30,593 nucleotides of DNA from JBNKDD01 sp050288085 (GCA_050288085.1 JBNKDD010000037.1:1-30593); one strand, 5' to 3'; shown: positions 1-7,411, numbered from the stretch's first letter. The notes: generated by a model not told the origin, from the sequence alone. A program made the numbers and translations.

Positions 1-206
1 TGGGCTTCTGCCATGTCGCTCGGTGCCAGTTCGGCTTCTCCGCCCTCCCGTTTCACCTGGTACCGGTCTCGCCACTTTAATAACAAGCCGGTCGTGATCC
101 CCAACTCCCGTTCAAGCTGTGCCGCACTCTTTCCACTGCTTTCCAGCAGTTCCAGTGCCTCCAACTTGAATTCCTTGGTATATGTCCGATACTTTTTCTC
201 TCTCAT
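1..206 (-). CDS. IS3-family transposase OrfA, N-terminal part (partial)
   Basis: The ATG is at 206-204 and 68 complete codons are visible before the reading frame leaves the window. The protein begins MREKKYRTYTKEFKLEALEL, then SGKSAAQLERELGI and LLLKWRDRYQ. This is the HTH_Tnp_1 helix-turn-helix layout of IS3-group OrfA, which binds the IS ends; in this family OrfA is usually joined to the DDE catalytic OrfB by frameshifting. An AGGAG ribosome-binding site lies about 7 bases upstream of the ATG. Since orfB is not visible, I cannot tell whether the copy is intact. The insertion lies directly upstream of the small-protein/membrane-protein pair at 427-1328 and could have separated it from an original upstream regulator. 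Confidence 0.85.
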   Translation of the reverse strand, partial: MREKKYRTYTKEFKLEALELLESSGKSAAQLERELGITTGLLLKWRDRYQVKREGGEAELAPSDMAEA

Positions 207-271
207 GTTCCTGTCTCCTGATTTCTCCAGTCTAAGACTTTTTTCCTGTCCGGAAAATCAGGGGAAGGTCA
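1..271 (-). mobile_element. IS3-family insertion sequence, left-end portion, cut by window edge
   Basis: The segment holds the start of an IS3-type orfA on the minus strand and, just outside it, a sequence that looks like an IS3 terminal inverted repeat. Read on the minus strand from position 271 it starts TGACCTTCCCCTGATTTTCC, the TGACC...CCCTGA-type terminus usual for this family. The other end, the orfB transposase and any target duplication lie outside the window, so the boundary at 271 rests on one end only. Confidence 0.65.
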
Positions 272-426
272 CTTGTCACTTAAAAACCGATTGATGAGAA
301 CGTAATCGATATTAAAACTCTCTAAGGAGAGAATCCTACATCTTTTTCCAATGCGGGCTACATCTTTGTGTGGTCTGTGCCGCATCATTTTGAGGCAAGA
401 TATAACCAGAAAGGAGCAAGTAAGGA

Positions 427-648
427 ATGGATGATATCCGTATCTACACTATCGAAGTGGGGGATCAGGTGGATGAGGATGACTTCAATGCCACCAGCCC
501 TCTTCAGATGACGGTCATAAAAGCAGATTCAGATGTCACGCTGTTCACCATCTGCTCTGACCAATCGGGACTTGTTGGGATGATAAGGCACCTTCACCGG
601 CAGGGGTTTGTGCTGTTATCGGTATCTTTACAGGAGAAAGAAAAATGA
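427..648 (+). CDS. Small conserved protein (73 aa), relative of the one at 27829-28050
   Basis: An acidic soluble protein of 73 residues with no signal peptide or membrane segment. I recognise no named domain. It aligns along its length with the 73-aa product encoded at 27829-28050: a Y-x-I strand near the N-terminus, a D-Q-[SA]-[GA]-L-x-G-[ML]-[IL]-R stretch in the second half and an L-[LI]-S-V-S strand near the end, so the two are divergent members of one family. AGGAG at about 12 bases and a closer AAGGA precede the ATG. Its stop codon overlaps the ATG of the membrane protein at 645, so the two are probably translationally coupled. The related copy on the right is also next to a membrane protein and follows a MalT-like regulator. 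The function is unknown. Confidence 0.75.
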   Translation: MDDIRIYTIEVGDQVDEDDFNATSPLQMTVIKADSDVTLFTICSDQSGLVGMIRHLHRQGFVLLSVSLQEKEK

Positions 649-1328
649 CCACAGGCGCACTCAGTAAAGAACGTTCTGCTTTTCGAGACATCAACGCGAC
701 GCGGGTGATCGTCACCGCCATTGGTGTGTTCTTTGGGATCGGCGGGATGGATCACGGTTTTTTTGAAATTTTGCAGGGTAATACCCCTACAACTGGCCTA
801 GTGATAAATGCGATTGGCGAGGCTCAGCGATTTTGGGTCGAGGGCACGGAACCTGCCTTTACGCTCATCCCTAATTTCTTGATCACCGGCATCCTGTCCA
901 TGATGGTCGGGCTGGCTATCATCATCTGGTCGCTGTTTTTCGTCCAGACCAAACATGGCCGGACGGTTTTCACAGGATTATTTATCCTGCTGTTCCTGGT
1001 CGGCGGTGGGATGGGGCAGGCCTTCTTCTTTATCCCGGCCTGTGCCTTTGCCACCCGGATGAATAAACCGCTGACCTGGTGGAAGAAAGTGCTGCCGCGA
1101 AGCAGTTGGCCGTTCCTGTCCAACCTGTGGGTGGTGACGCTGACGCTGGTCATACTGATTATGTCGTTCGTCTTGGAGATTGCGATCTTCGGCATTATCC
1201 CAGGGGTGACGGACCCGGCTCAAATCCAGGATACTTCTATGGTCCTGTTTTTCTCGGCGATTATTTTGAACATTGTGACTTTTATTGCCGGGTTCGGCCA
1301 TGAGCTTCTGCGGATGGAACAGGGGTAA
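645..1328 (+). CDS. Polytopic membrane protein of unknown function (227 aa)
   Basis: The ATG overlaps the stop codon of the 73-aa gene by four bases (ATGA). The protein has about five hydrophobic stretches, roughly residues 20-42, 75-98, 104-130, 155-185 and 198-220, with short polar loops, and therefore sits in the cytoplasmic membrane. A glycine-rich FGIGGMDHGFFE motif near residue 30 and GGGMGQAFFFIPACAFATR near residue 125 could serve as a family signature, but I do not know a named family for it. The pairing with the small soluble protein repeats on the right side of the window, where the membrane partner is a DUF4386 protein of similar length. I see no clear sequence similarity between the two membrane proteins themselves. 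Confidence 0.75.
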   Translation: MTTGALSKERSAFRDINATRVIVTAIGVFFGIGGMDHGFFEILQGNTPTTGLVINAIGEAQRFWVEGTEPAFTLIPNFLITGILSMMVGLAIIIWSLFFVQTKHGRTVFTGLFILLFLVGGGMGQAFFFIPACAFATRMNKPLTWWKKVLPRSSWPFLSNLWVVTLTLVILIMSFVLEIAIFGIIPGVTDPAQIQDTSMVLFFSAIILNIVTFIAGFGHELLRMEQG

Positions 1329-1361
1329 AGCGATAATCGGGCATTGACGATTTTCAGAGGC

Positions 1362-1411
1362 GTAGGGGCGACTGGTCAGTCGTCCCGGACACGGCAGTGC
1401 CGTGTCCCTAC
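1362..1411. repeat. REP-like double-hairpin palindromic element
   Basis: Two palindromes stand side by side: CGACTG-GT-CAGTCG at 1369-1382 and GACACGGC-AGT-GCCGTGTC at 1388-1406. They are enclosed by GTAGG at 1362 and CCTAC ending at 1411, which can pair, so the whole folds as a closed stem carrying two hairpins. No T-run follows on either strand. This compact fold in an intergenic gap is what REP/BIME-type dispersed elements look like. No second copy is present in the window, so its repetitive nature is inferred. Confidence 0.55.
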
Positions 1412-1445
1412 AACAAGTTTATCTTCAGAGTAGAGAGGGAATCCC

Positions 1446-1856
1446 ATGTTGATCAGAATTATTTTCGGTGTGTTTATGGTGCTGCATGGTCTGGTTCATC
1501 TGCTGTACTTCGGACAAAGCGCGAGGTATTTTGAACTTCAAGACGGCCTGACCTGGCCCGATGGAGCCTGGGTGTTTTCAAAGTTCCTCGACAGTGGGAC
1601 GATCAGAATAGCGGCATGCATTCTCTTGATACTGGCTGCTGTCGGGTTTGTGGCCGGGGGTGGGGGCATATTCCTAAAACAATCCTGGTGGCGTCCATTG
1701 ATCCTGGGTGTGGCGGTCTTCTCTTCGGTGCTCTTCATCCTTTTCTGGGATGGCACATTTCAGCGAATGGATGATCAGGGCTGGGTTGGTATTCTGATCA
1801 ATGGGGCGATCTTGATCGCAGTAGTGGTGTTTCGGTGGCCGAATTTTGAGTTTTAG
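1446..1856 (+). CDS. Small four-helix membrane protein of unknown function (136 aa)
   Basis: The 136-residue product has four strongly hydrophobic stretches (about residues 2-22, 52-72, 80-100 and 112-130). It opens with an HGLVHLLYFG motif in the first helix, a feature of several small uncharacterised membrane proteins that resemble DoxX in size and topology; I cannot assign it to DoxX with confidence. GAGAGGGA lies 6-8 bases before the ATG at 1446. It is separated from the upstream membrane protein by the double-hairpin element at 1362-1411 and converges on the triheme cytochrome gene, with two further palindromes in the gap. No catalytic residues are apparent. Confidence 0.7.
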   Translation: MLIRIIFGVFMVLHGLVHLLYFGQSARYFELQDGLTWPDGAWVFSKFLDSGTIRIAACILLILAAVGFVAGGGGIFLKQSWWRPLILGVAVFSSVLFILFWDGTFQRMDDQGWVGILINGAILIAVVVFRWPNFEF

Positions 1857-1882
1857 CCCACACCCCCCAATCCTTCGGATTT

Positions 1883-1938
1883 GCCCCCCTTGCAAGGGGG
1901 GCGGTTCGAATGGGGCTTCCAGGTCGGGGAAGCCCCAT
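1883..1938. terminator. Two strong palindromes between convergent genes, possible transcription barrier
   Basis: A perfect 20-base palindrome GCCCCCCTTGCAAGGGGGGC occupies 1883-1902. It is followed by an 11-bp stem ATGGGGCTTCC (1910-1920) pairing with GGAAGCCCCAT (1928-1938) across a 7-base loop. They lie between the stop at 1856 on the plus strand and the stop at 1948 on the minus strand, where bidirectional termination would be expected. Neither stem is followed by a proper T-run, so these may be repeat or mRNA-end hairpins and not true intrinsic terminators. Confidence 0.4.
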
Positions 1939-1947
1939 CCCATTATG

Positions 1948-3006
1948 TTATGGATTGGCAACCGGCGGGGCCGTTGCTTCCAGGTTGCGGAGATAAGCGA
2001 CCAGTGCGCTGAGGTCTTCCTCGGTGAGGCGGTTGCCCCAGGCTGGCATAACCGTATCAGGAACACCACCCGTGATGATCTGGTAGATGGCTGCGTCAGG
2101 CGTTTCGCTGAGGAAGGTCTGATTGTTCAGCGAGGGGGCCATCCGCGTACCGTAGGCTTCGACGCCGTGACAGGTCTTGCAGGCAATGTTGTATAACTGC
2201 TCGCCTTCTGCAATCAACTCCGGTGTGATCTCGAAGACAACCGGTTCAGTCTGCGGGAACGCTATACCGGCCTGTTCCAGTTCGGGCCAGCGTTCGATCA
2301 GGGTGACCAGCGTCGCGACCTGGTCAGGGTCAAGGGCATTGTCCCAACCGGCCATCAACGTACCGGCGACCCCATATTCAATCACCCGTGTGAGCTCCTC
2401 GGTTCCGGCTGCCCGGACTTCCGGGGTATTGATAGCGGGTGCTAAAGCCGATCCGCTGCCATCGAAACCGTGACAGGCCGAGCAGTTTTCGCCGTAGATG
2501 GTTAAGCCGACTGCCAATATATCGCCCTGCGGGAGCGAGTTTATGGCGGTGAGCATCTCCTCACCAACTTCCATCTGGACGACTTCCGGTGGGTTCAATC
2601 CTAACTCGGCCACCCGTTGATCGACGGCGGCCCAATCAGCGTGTTGTAGAAATACGATCATGTCCTTGACCTGCGCATCGGTCAGGATACCGCCTTCTTC
2701 GATGGCCCAGGCCGCCATAAGCGTATTATCACGCCCGCGTGCCACCACGCGATAGAGATCAGCTTCGGTCATCCCGCGCAAACCATCGGTGTTTAAAGCT
2801 GGCATCTGCCCGATACCTTCACCGGCAGCGCCGTGACAGAGTACGCAGTTCTCCGCATAGATGTCGGTGGCGGTAGTCACAGACTGCTGCTGAAAGTTGG
2901 CTGCGATCTGCGCCTGTTTAGCAGGCTCTAACAATGAGTAAACGGGGATCACCAGGACCAGGATAAAAGTGGCGATCAACCCGGTGATTTTCTGTGCTGG
3001 TGTCAT
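1948..3006 (-). CDS. Membrane-anchored triheme cytochrome c of the bc-type complex
   Basis: A 352-residue protein with an N-terminal hydrophobic segment (residues 9-25) that can act as membrane anchor or signal. Three class-I cytochrome c domains follow in tandem. Haem-binding motifs are C54-V-L-C-H58, C175-S-A-C-H179 and C276-K-T-C-H280, and each is followed about 40 residues later by a candidate methionine ligand (M97, M218, M320). In family terms it would accept electrons from the Rieske protein and pass them to a terminal acceptor outside the membrane, replacing cytochrome c1. GGAG lies 9 bases before the ATG. It is the last gene of the minus-strand operon, 14 bases after the Rieske stop. 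The three domains probably arose by internal duplication. Confidence 0.93.
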   Translation of the reverse strand: MTPAQKITGLIATFILVLVIPVYSLLEPAKQAQIAANFQQQSVTTATDIYAENCVLCHGAAGEGIGQMPALNTDGLRGMTEADLYRVVARGRDNTLMAAWAIEEGGILTDAQVKDMIVFLQHADWAAVDQRVAELGLNPPEVVQMEVGEEMLTAINSLPQGDILAVGLTIYGENCSACHGFDGSGSALAPAINTPEVRAAGTEELTRVIEYGVAGTLMAGWDNALDPDQVATLVTLIERWPELEQAGIAFPQTEPVVFEITPELIAEGEQLYNIACKTCHGVEAYGTRMAPSLNNQTFLSETPDAAIYQIITGGVPDTVMPAWGNRLTEEDLSALVAYLRNLEATAPPVANP

Positions 3007-3020
3007 AATTCCATTCTCCG

Positions 3021-3515
3021 CTACGGATAAATGATGTCTTTTGTGCTGGCCTGGTCACGTTCAATCGTGGTGCCGGTATCGACGATGATCTGACCATCTT
3101 CAACTGAGAGGGCAAACAGATCGAGCGGGCGCGGCGCGGGGGGATTCAGGACATCCCCATCCAGCGTAAAGGCCGATCCGTGACAGGGGCAGACAAACTG
3201 ACCGACTGTCGGGTCATAGGGCACTGCACAGCCAAGGTGGGTACAGCGGCGATAGATGGCAAGCAGTCCACCATCGTCAAGGCGAACCAGGTAGAAGCGC
3301 CCCAGTTCAACCGGGGTCACACTGCCGGGAGGGTAACCGTCAACGTTTCCCAGGCTGAACTGACCGCCGAATTCGCCCTCGACCACCGCAGGGGCCAGGA
3401 ACCGCAGCCCGACAAAAGCAGCCTCTCCAAGCATCAGGACGCCTGCTGCGCCCCAGGCGATGGTCAGAAAATCCCGGCGGGACAGGTTTTTCTCTTCGTT
3501 CTGTTGGTTGCTCAT
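3021..3515 (-). CDS. Rieske [2Fe-2S] protein of the bc-type complex
   Basis: The start chosen is the ATG at 3515, whose A is also the last base of the cytochrome b stop (TGATG overlap), with GGGAG 8 bases upstream; a GTG one codon earlier is possible. The 164-residue protein has a twin-arginine-type N-terminus (SRRDFLTIAW) and one membrane segment at about residues 16-36. The cluster-binding motifs are C91-T-H93-L-G-C96 and C109-P-C111-H112-G. C91, H93, C109 and H112 hold the [2Fe-2S] cluster, and C96 and C111 form the usual disulfide. It takes electrons from quinol at the Qo site of cytochrome b and hands them to the cytochrome c encoded next. Confidence 0.95.
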   Translation of the reverse strand: MSNQQNEEKNLSRRDFLTIAWGAAGVLMLGEAAFVGLRFLAPAVVEGEFGGQFSLGNVDGYPPGSVTPVELGRFYLVRLDDGGLLAIYRRCTHLGCAVPYDPTVGQFVCPCHGSAFTLDGDVLNPPAPRPLDLFALSVEDGQIIVDTGTTIERDQASTKDIIYP

Positions 3516-4903
3516 CACATTATCTCCCAGGGCAGCACCAATGCCATACCTTCGCCTCTAAAGAAAATGCCGATCACTGTCAGGGTTACAAAGGAAACCA
3601 GCAGCAGGGTGAAGATCGCCTGGCGGGTTTCACACTTAGCGACCTTAAACATATTCAAAAATTCGGAATAGCCGATCAGCAGAAGTAGTAAGGCTGCCAG
3701 GGGTATCCAGCCATTGCTGATGGCCGTCGGCAAGAAGGGCAGCATAGCCGGTAGATCGAGCCAGTATTCGTCTATCAGCACAAAAGCGACCGTCCCAACA
3801 AAACCCAGTATCGTGCTCAACACCGCCAGCCAGCGGCCACGCCGTGATCGGAACCAGATACCGGAGGCATCCAAATCGCGTTCGAGATACGGCAAGGCAA
3901 TCATTCCAGCAAGCGCCAACGTTGGGATGACGATTGCTCCAAACACCGGGTGGAAATGTAAAAGAAGTTCCTGAAGCCCCATGAAGTACCAGGCAGCTTT
4001 GGCCGGGTTGGGGCTGTGAGCCGGGTTTGCCGCCTCTTCAAGCGGGGCGTTCACAAAGACCGACCAGGTGATCAGCAAGGCCATCATCACCAGGGCGAAA
4101 ACCAGCTCGATGCTGACCAGGTAGGGGATGGTGGTCACCTTCTCCACCTTTGGGGGTTCCTCCTCGCGGAGAGACCGGGGGATGGTCAGGCTGTCTTTGC
4201 GCACCCGCCAGATATGGAATGAGACAATTGCAAAAATCGATAGGGGGATAAATGCAATATGCAGGCCGTAAAAGTTGGTCAGTGTTGCCGCGCCGACTTC
4301 GGGGCCGCCGAGGATCAAACGGGTCAGGGGTTCGCCCACCAGCGGGATATAATCGATCAGGCTGGTTCCAACCGTGACCGCCCAGTAGGCGAGTTGATCC
4401 CAGGGCAGCAGATAGCCGGTGAAATTCGCGCCGACAACCAGCAGCAGCAGCATAACACCCATCACCCAGTTGAATTCACGGGGGTGGACAAATCCCCCGG
4501 TGAAGAATACCCGCAGCAGGTGCAGCGCGGCGACAACCACCATCAGGTTGGCCGACCAGTGATGCAGGTTGCGGATCAGGGTGCCGAATGCGACCTCGGT
4601 TTGCAGGCTGATCATACTGTCGTAGGCCGCTTCCGGTGAGGGGGTGTACTTGAAGATCAGCATCACCCCCGTCACCGTGAGGATGGTAAACAGCAGCAGA
4701 AGCAGCCCACCAAGCCCGAAGGTGTAGTTAAATTTCAAGGTGCGTTTGTCAACTTTGGTCGGGTGGATGTGGAGGATCAGGTTGTTCATCACCACCCGCA
4801 TCCGTCCCCGGTCGTCTTCCGGTGGCAGCGGCTCACGTTGGATCGACTTTGCTACTCGCTCAAGCACCGGCTTCACGGATTGGTCATCATTGTGGTCGCT
4901 CAT
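3515..4903 (-). CDS. Cytochrome b of the bc-type quinol oxidoreductase, b6 and subunit IV parts in one chain
   Basis: A 462-residue integral membrane protein with about eight or nine hydrophobic helices. Candidate haem b ligands are H114 and H128 in one helix and H215 and H230 in another; the 14-residue gap in the second pair is the b6-type spacing. The C-terminal part (after residue 255) corresponds to subunit IV/cytochrome b C-terminal domain, so both halves are in one chain. At the Qo site the usual P-E-W-Y is replaced by A303-A-W-Y306, within NPAKAAWYFMGLQE. The glutamate involved in quinol deprotonation in classic complexes is therefore absent. GGGGGA precedes the ATG at 4903. It is co-transcribed with the exported protein upstream (26-bp gap) and the Rieske gene downstream (overlap). 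Confidence 0.95.
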   Translation of the reverse strand: MSDHNDDQSVKPVLERVAKSIQREPLPPEDDRGRMRVVMNNLILHIHPTKVDKRTLKFNYTFGLGGLLLLLFTILTVTGVMLIFKYTPSPEAAYDSMISLQTEVAFGTLIRNLHHWSANLMVVVAALHLLRVFFTGGFVHPREFNWVMGVMLLLLVVGANFTGYLLPWDQLAYWAVTVGTSLIDYIPLVGEPLTRLILGGPEVGAATLTNFYGLHIAFIPLSIFAIVSFHIWRVRKDSLTIPRSLREEEPPKVEKVTTIPYLVSIELVFALVMMALLITWSVFVNAPLEEAANPAHSPNPAKAAWYFMGLQELLLHFHPVFGAIVIPTLALAGMIALPYLERDLDASGIWFRSRRGRWLAVLSTILGFVGTVAFVLIDEYWLDLPAMLPFLPTAISNGWIPLAALLLLLIGYSEFLNMFKVAKCETRQAIFTLLLVSFVTLTVIGIFFRGEGMALVLPWEIM

Positions 4904-4929
4904 GGCCTTTTCCCCCTGTGTGATTCTTC

Positions 4930-5895
4930 TTAGCGATTGCCGTTGCCTTTACCATTCCCACTGCCGCCGCCGTTCCCGTTGCCGCCGCCATTACCATTAC
5001 CACCGCCGCCATTCCCATTGTTGCCAGAACCGGCCCATAAGGGCCGGCCATTGGGGTCGCGCAGCATGACACGTTCGCCAGTCTCTAACAGGGTGATTTC
5101 CCCGGCAGTAAATTGATCGCCATTCCAGAAGCCCAGGACGCTGATCTCATCGCCAACACCGATTGTCACACCTTGCGCTTCGTAGAAACGGGGCTGCCCG
5201 GATTGAAACGAGATCACCTCGTCGTCGGTGGTCTGGATGGTCATATTGCCGCCCTGGTGAGCGAGCAGGAAGCCTTCAATCGTCACCCACTCATCAACCT
5301 GGGCCTGTGGTTCGCCCGTGCGGGTGCCATCCTGGCTGCCGGTCGCGTTCTGATTACCATTGCCACCGTTACCACCATTGCCGCCACCGTTACCACCGTT
5401 GCCATTGCCATTTTTCGCACCACCGCTCCACATCGGTTGACCGGTTTCAGTGCGCAGAACGAGCTGCTGACCGTCATCAAGGGTGACGGTTGTGGCGTGG
5501 ATCATGTCTTCGTTGATTGTGCCATCGATGGCGACATGCTGGCCGACTTCAAGCACAACCGGCTGTGACTGCCAATAATCCGCCGGGCCGAGTTCGACAT
5601 AGACCTCTTCGCCGCCGGTCTGGGTGACCGTCATGCCGTTGAGGTCAAAGGAAAGGATAGTGCCTTCAGTAGACCAGGCTTCTCCCATCTGACCCTGAGC
5701 CATTGCCTGTTGTTCGCCGTTCTGATTCTGGGAACCGGTTTCGTTGTTCCTGTTACCAAATCCCTGATTCTGGATTTCTGTTGTTTGAACTTCTGCTGAG
5801 GTTGTTTCAGCATTTGCAGTTGAGTAGATAAGGGCTGCACCACCGCCGCCCACGACTGATAAAGCAAGTACACCGATAATGATTTTCTTCAACAT
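4930..5895 (-). CDS. Exported two-domain protein (DUF5666-like folds) with Gly/Asn-rich linkers
   Basis: The start used is the ATG at 5895: AAGGAG lies 6-7 bases upstream and it opens directly into a signal peptide, LKKIIIGVLALSVVGGGGAA. An in-frame ATG nine codons earlier lacks such support. After the signal, two related beta-rich domains of about 90 residues follow (about 75-160 and 200-290). Each starts W-[SV]-T-x-E-G and ends with a V-L/M-L-R...G-x-P-[ML]-W-[SA]-G sequence. This layout resembles DUF5666-type OB-like domains. The first is followed by a linker of Gly and Asn repeats, and the protein ends in a longer Gly/Asn tail. Being first in the bc operon suggests an extracytoplasmic role linked to that complex, but no haem- or metal-binding motif is visible and function is unknown. 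Confidence 0.75.
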   Translation of the reverse strand: MLKKIIIGVLALSVVGGGGAALIYSTANAETTSAEVQTTEIQNQGFGNRNNETGSQNQNGEQQAMAQGQMGEAWSTEGTILSFDLNGMTVTQTGGEEVYVELGPADYWQSQPVVLEVGQHVAIDGTINEDMIHATTVTLDDGQQLVLRTETGQPMWSGGAKNGNGNGGNGGGNGGNGGNGNQNATGSQDGTRTGEPQAQVDEWVTIEGFLLAHQGGNMTIQTTDDEVISFQSGQPRFYEAQGVTIGVGDEISVLGFWNGDQFTAGEITLLETGERVMLRDPNGRPLWAGSGNNGNGGGGNGNGGGNGNGGGSGNGKGNGNR

Positions 5896-6055
5896 ATTCC
5901 AATCTCCTTCACTGTTGTGCATGAAAGATAACAGTACATTATGTGGAACTTATGAAGAGCCTATGTTTTTTCTATATCAGGGTGAGTACAAAGATTAAAA
6001 GTTGTCAAACTATATAACTATCATATATATTACATATCTTGAAATAATAAAAATC

Positions 6056-6077
6056 TGCACGATTTTAACCTCGTGCA
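6056..6077. promoter_or_regulatory. Inverted repeat in divergent region, possible operator
   Basis: TGCACGA (6056-6062) and TCGTGCA (6071-6077) are a perfect 7-bp inverted repeat around an 8-base AT-rich centre. The spacing of arms suits a dimeric helix-turn-helix regulator, and the site lies between two divergent operons. It could also form an RNA hairpin, but no T-run follows. Confidence 0.4.
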
Positions 6078-6127
6078 TGATAGAGGCGGATGAAATATAT
6101 TCCATAAAAGAATGCAAGAATCAAATG

Positions 6128-6156
6128 TTCTGGTAGCGGTTAGAATGTGCTATACT
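6128..6156 (+). promoter_or_regulatory. Candidate sigma70 promoter of the kinase operon
   Basis: The -10 is TATACT (6151-6156), preceded by TG one base upstream to give an extended -10 (TGCTATACT). A weak -35, TTCTGG, lies 17 bases upstream. The predicted start near 6163 would give a leader of about 50 bases to the ATG at 6212. Confidence 0.45.
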
Positions 6157-6211
6157 CAAGAATATCAGTTTCTGCCTCGTAGTACGTTGTAGTCGAGTTA
6201 AGGATAGAGCA

Positions 6212-7411
6212 ATGTCAGAGGATGATTTAGTGATTTCTGAGGATCACATATTCGCTTTTGAAGAAGAGGGCATAACCAAATCTGCTAATATTCTTCTAGT
6301 CGAAGATGATCATGCTCTTTTGACCGGTATTAGCGAATTACTGGAAATGTCGGACCATAAAGTCATGACGGCAGAGGATGGCATGGCAGCGCTCGAACTG
6401 CTCGAAGGGCTGGATGAACCTCCTGATTTAATCGTATCAGATATCCGGATGCCCCGGATGGATGGCCATGATCTGTTAAAAGCCGTGCGTGAGCGCCCGG
6501 ACTGGTTGACAATTCCCTTCATCTTCCTGTCTGCTAAAGGTGAAAAGACAGACATCTATGAGGGCAGGCTGCTGGGAGCAGACGATTATGTCACCAAGCC
6601 ATTTGAATTCCAGGAATTGATTGTCTCCATACAGGCTTGCCTGAAACGCCGGAGGCAGATGGCGACTTTCCAGGAAGCCCGGATGGAAGTCCTGAAGCGT
6701 CAAATCCTGGCCGTTTTAAATCACGAATTCAGGACGCCCCTGAGCTTCATCGTTGCCTATGCCGACCTGATGTCAAACAGCCCGGACTTTGCCCATTCCG
6801 ATGAACTGCGCCAGTATATTGATGGGATTATCGATGGCAGTGATCGCCTTCAGGCTTTGATTGAGAGCTTCCTGATTCTGGCAGAGCTTGAGAGCGGGCG
6901 CGGGGCAAAAATCTATGATATTCGCCACATCTTGATTAATGACCTGGATGGCCTGGTAGAAAATATTGTCAAGACGCTACAGCCGAGGGCGGATAAACAA
7001 GGCGTTATTATCGACCTCCAAATCGCCGAAAATATACCGTCTATTCTGGGTGACTATACTTACCTGGAGCACGCTATCCGACACCTGATTGACAATGCTA
7101 TCAAGTTTTCCCCGGCCTTGCAGGATGAGAAAGTTATGGTCGAACTCGCTTATGACAGCGAGAACCTGACGATAACGGTTACTGACCATGGCGTGGGTAT
7201 CTTGCCGGAGGAACTGGATCGCCTGTTCGCTCCCTTCTACCAGATCAACCGAGAGAAGAATGAACAACCCGGAACGGGTTCCGGGTTGGCAATTGTCAAA
7301 CATGTGGCGAGGCTGCATGAAGGTCGGATCGAAGTTAATAGTGTGCCGGATGAGGGAAGTGTTTTCAAGCTGAGCTTACCGGTGGTTCAAAAAGATGGAT
7401 CAGATAACTGA
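6212..7411 (+). CDS. Receiver-histidine kinase fusion without an obvious sensor domain (399 aa)
   Basis: A response-regulator receiver domain comes first (about residues 25-145), with acidic residues E31, D32 and D33, phospho-acceptor D77, S107 and K129. A HisKA dimerisation domain follows, with H171 in LNHEFRTPL, then a HATPase_c domain with N-box N295 (DNAIKFSP), a G1 box around D325-H-G-V-G and a G2 box GTGSGLAI (354-361). There are no membrane segments or PAS/GAF domains, so it is probably a cytoplasmic kinase that is controlled by phosphorylation of its own receiver or by a partner. AAGGA precedes the ATG by 7 bases. Its 3' end overlaps the NfeD-like gene by 17 bp. A separate output regulator is not present nearby. 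Confidence 0.92.
   Translation: MSEDDLVISEDHIFAFEEEGITKSANILLVEDDHALLTGISELLEMSDHKVMTAEDGMAALELLEGLDEPPDLIVSDIRMPRMDGHDLLKAVRERPDWLTIPFIFLSAKGEKTDIYEGRLLGADDYVTKPFEFQELIVSIQACLKRRRQMATFQEARMEVLKRQILAVLNHEFRTPLSFIVAYADLMSNSPDFAHSDELRQYIDGIIDGSDRLQALIESFLILAELESGRGAKIYDIRHILINDLDGLVENIVKTLQPRADKQGVIIDLQIAENIPSILGDYTYLEHAIRHLIDNAIKFSPALQDEKVMVELAYDSENLTITVTDHGVGILPEELDRLFAPFYQINREKNEQPGTGSGLAIVKHVARLHEGRIEVNSVPDEGSVFKLSLPVVQKDGSDN

Larger units (their letters stand above)
5896..6211. other. AT-rich divergent intergenic region (316 bp)
   Basis: This gap separates the minus-strand bc operon from the plus-strand kinase operon and must hold both promoters. It is much richer in A and T than the flanking genes. 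It contains the inverted repeat at 6056-6077 and an extended -10 promoter candidate at 6128-6156 for the plus strand. On the minus strand a TTGACA near 6001-6006 is visible, but no good -10 follows at normal spacing. No gene is seen in it. Confidence 0.6.

Noticed and set aside
3180..3671. 163-codon plus-strand ORF
   Set aside because: It is antisense to the Rieske and cytochrome b genes, which have unmistakable metal-binding motifs.
5283..5480. Minus- and plus-strand ORFs rich in Thr, Val, His and Arg across the Gly/Asn linker
   Set aside because: They are frame shadows of the low-complexity GGN-type codons of the gene at 4930-5895.
6001..6030. Minus-strand promoter with TTGACA at about 6001-6006
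   Set aside because: No acceptable -10 hexamer occurs 16-18 bases downstream on that strand, so I do not list it as a feature.
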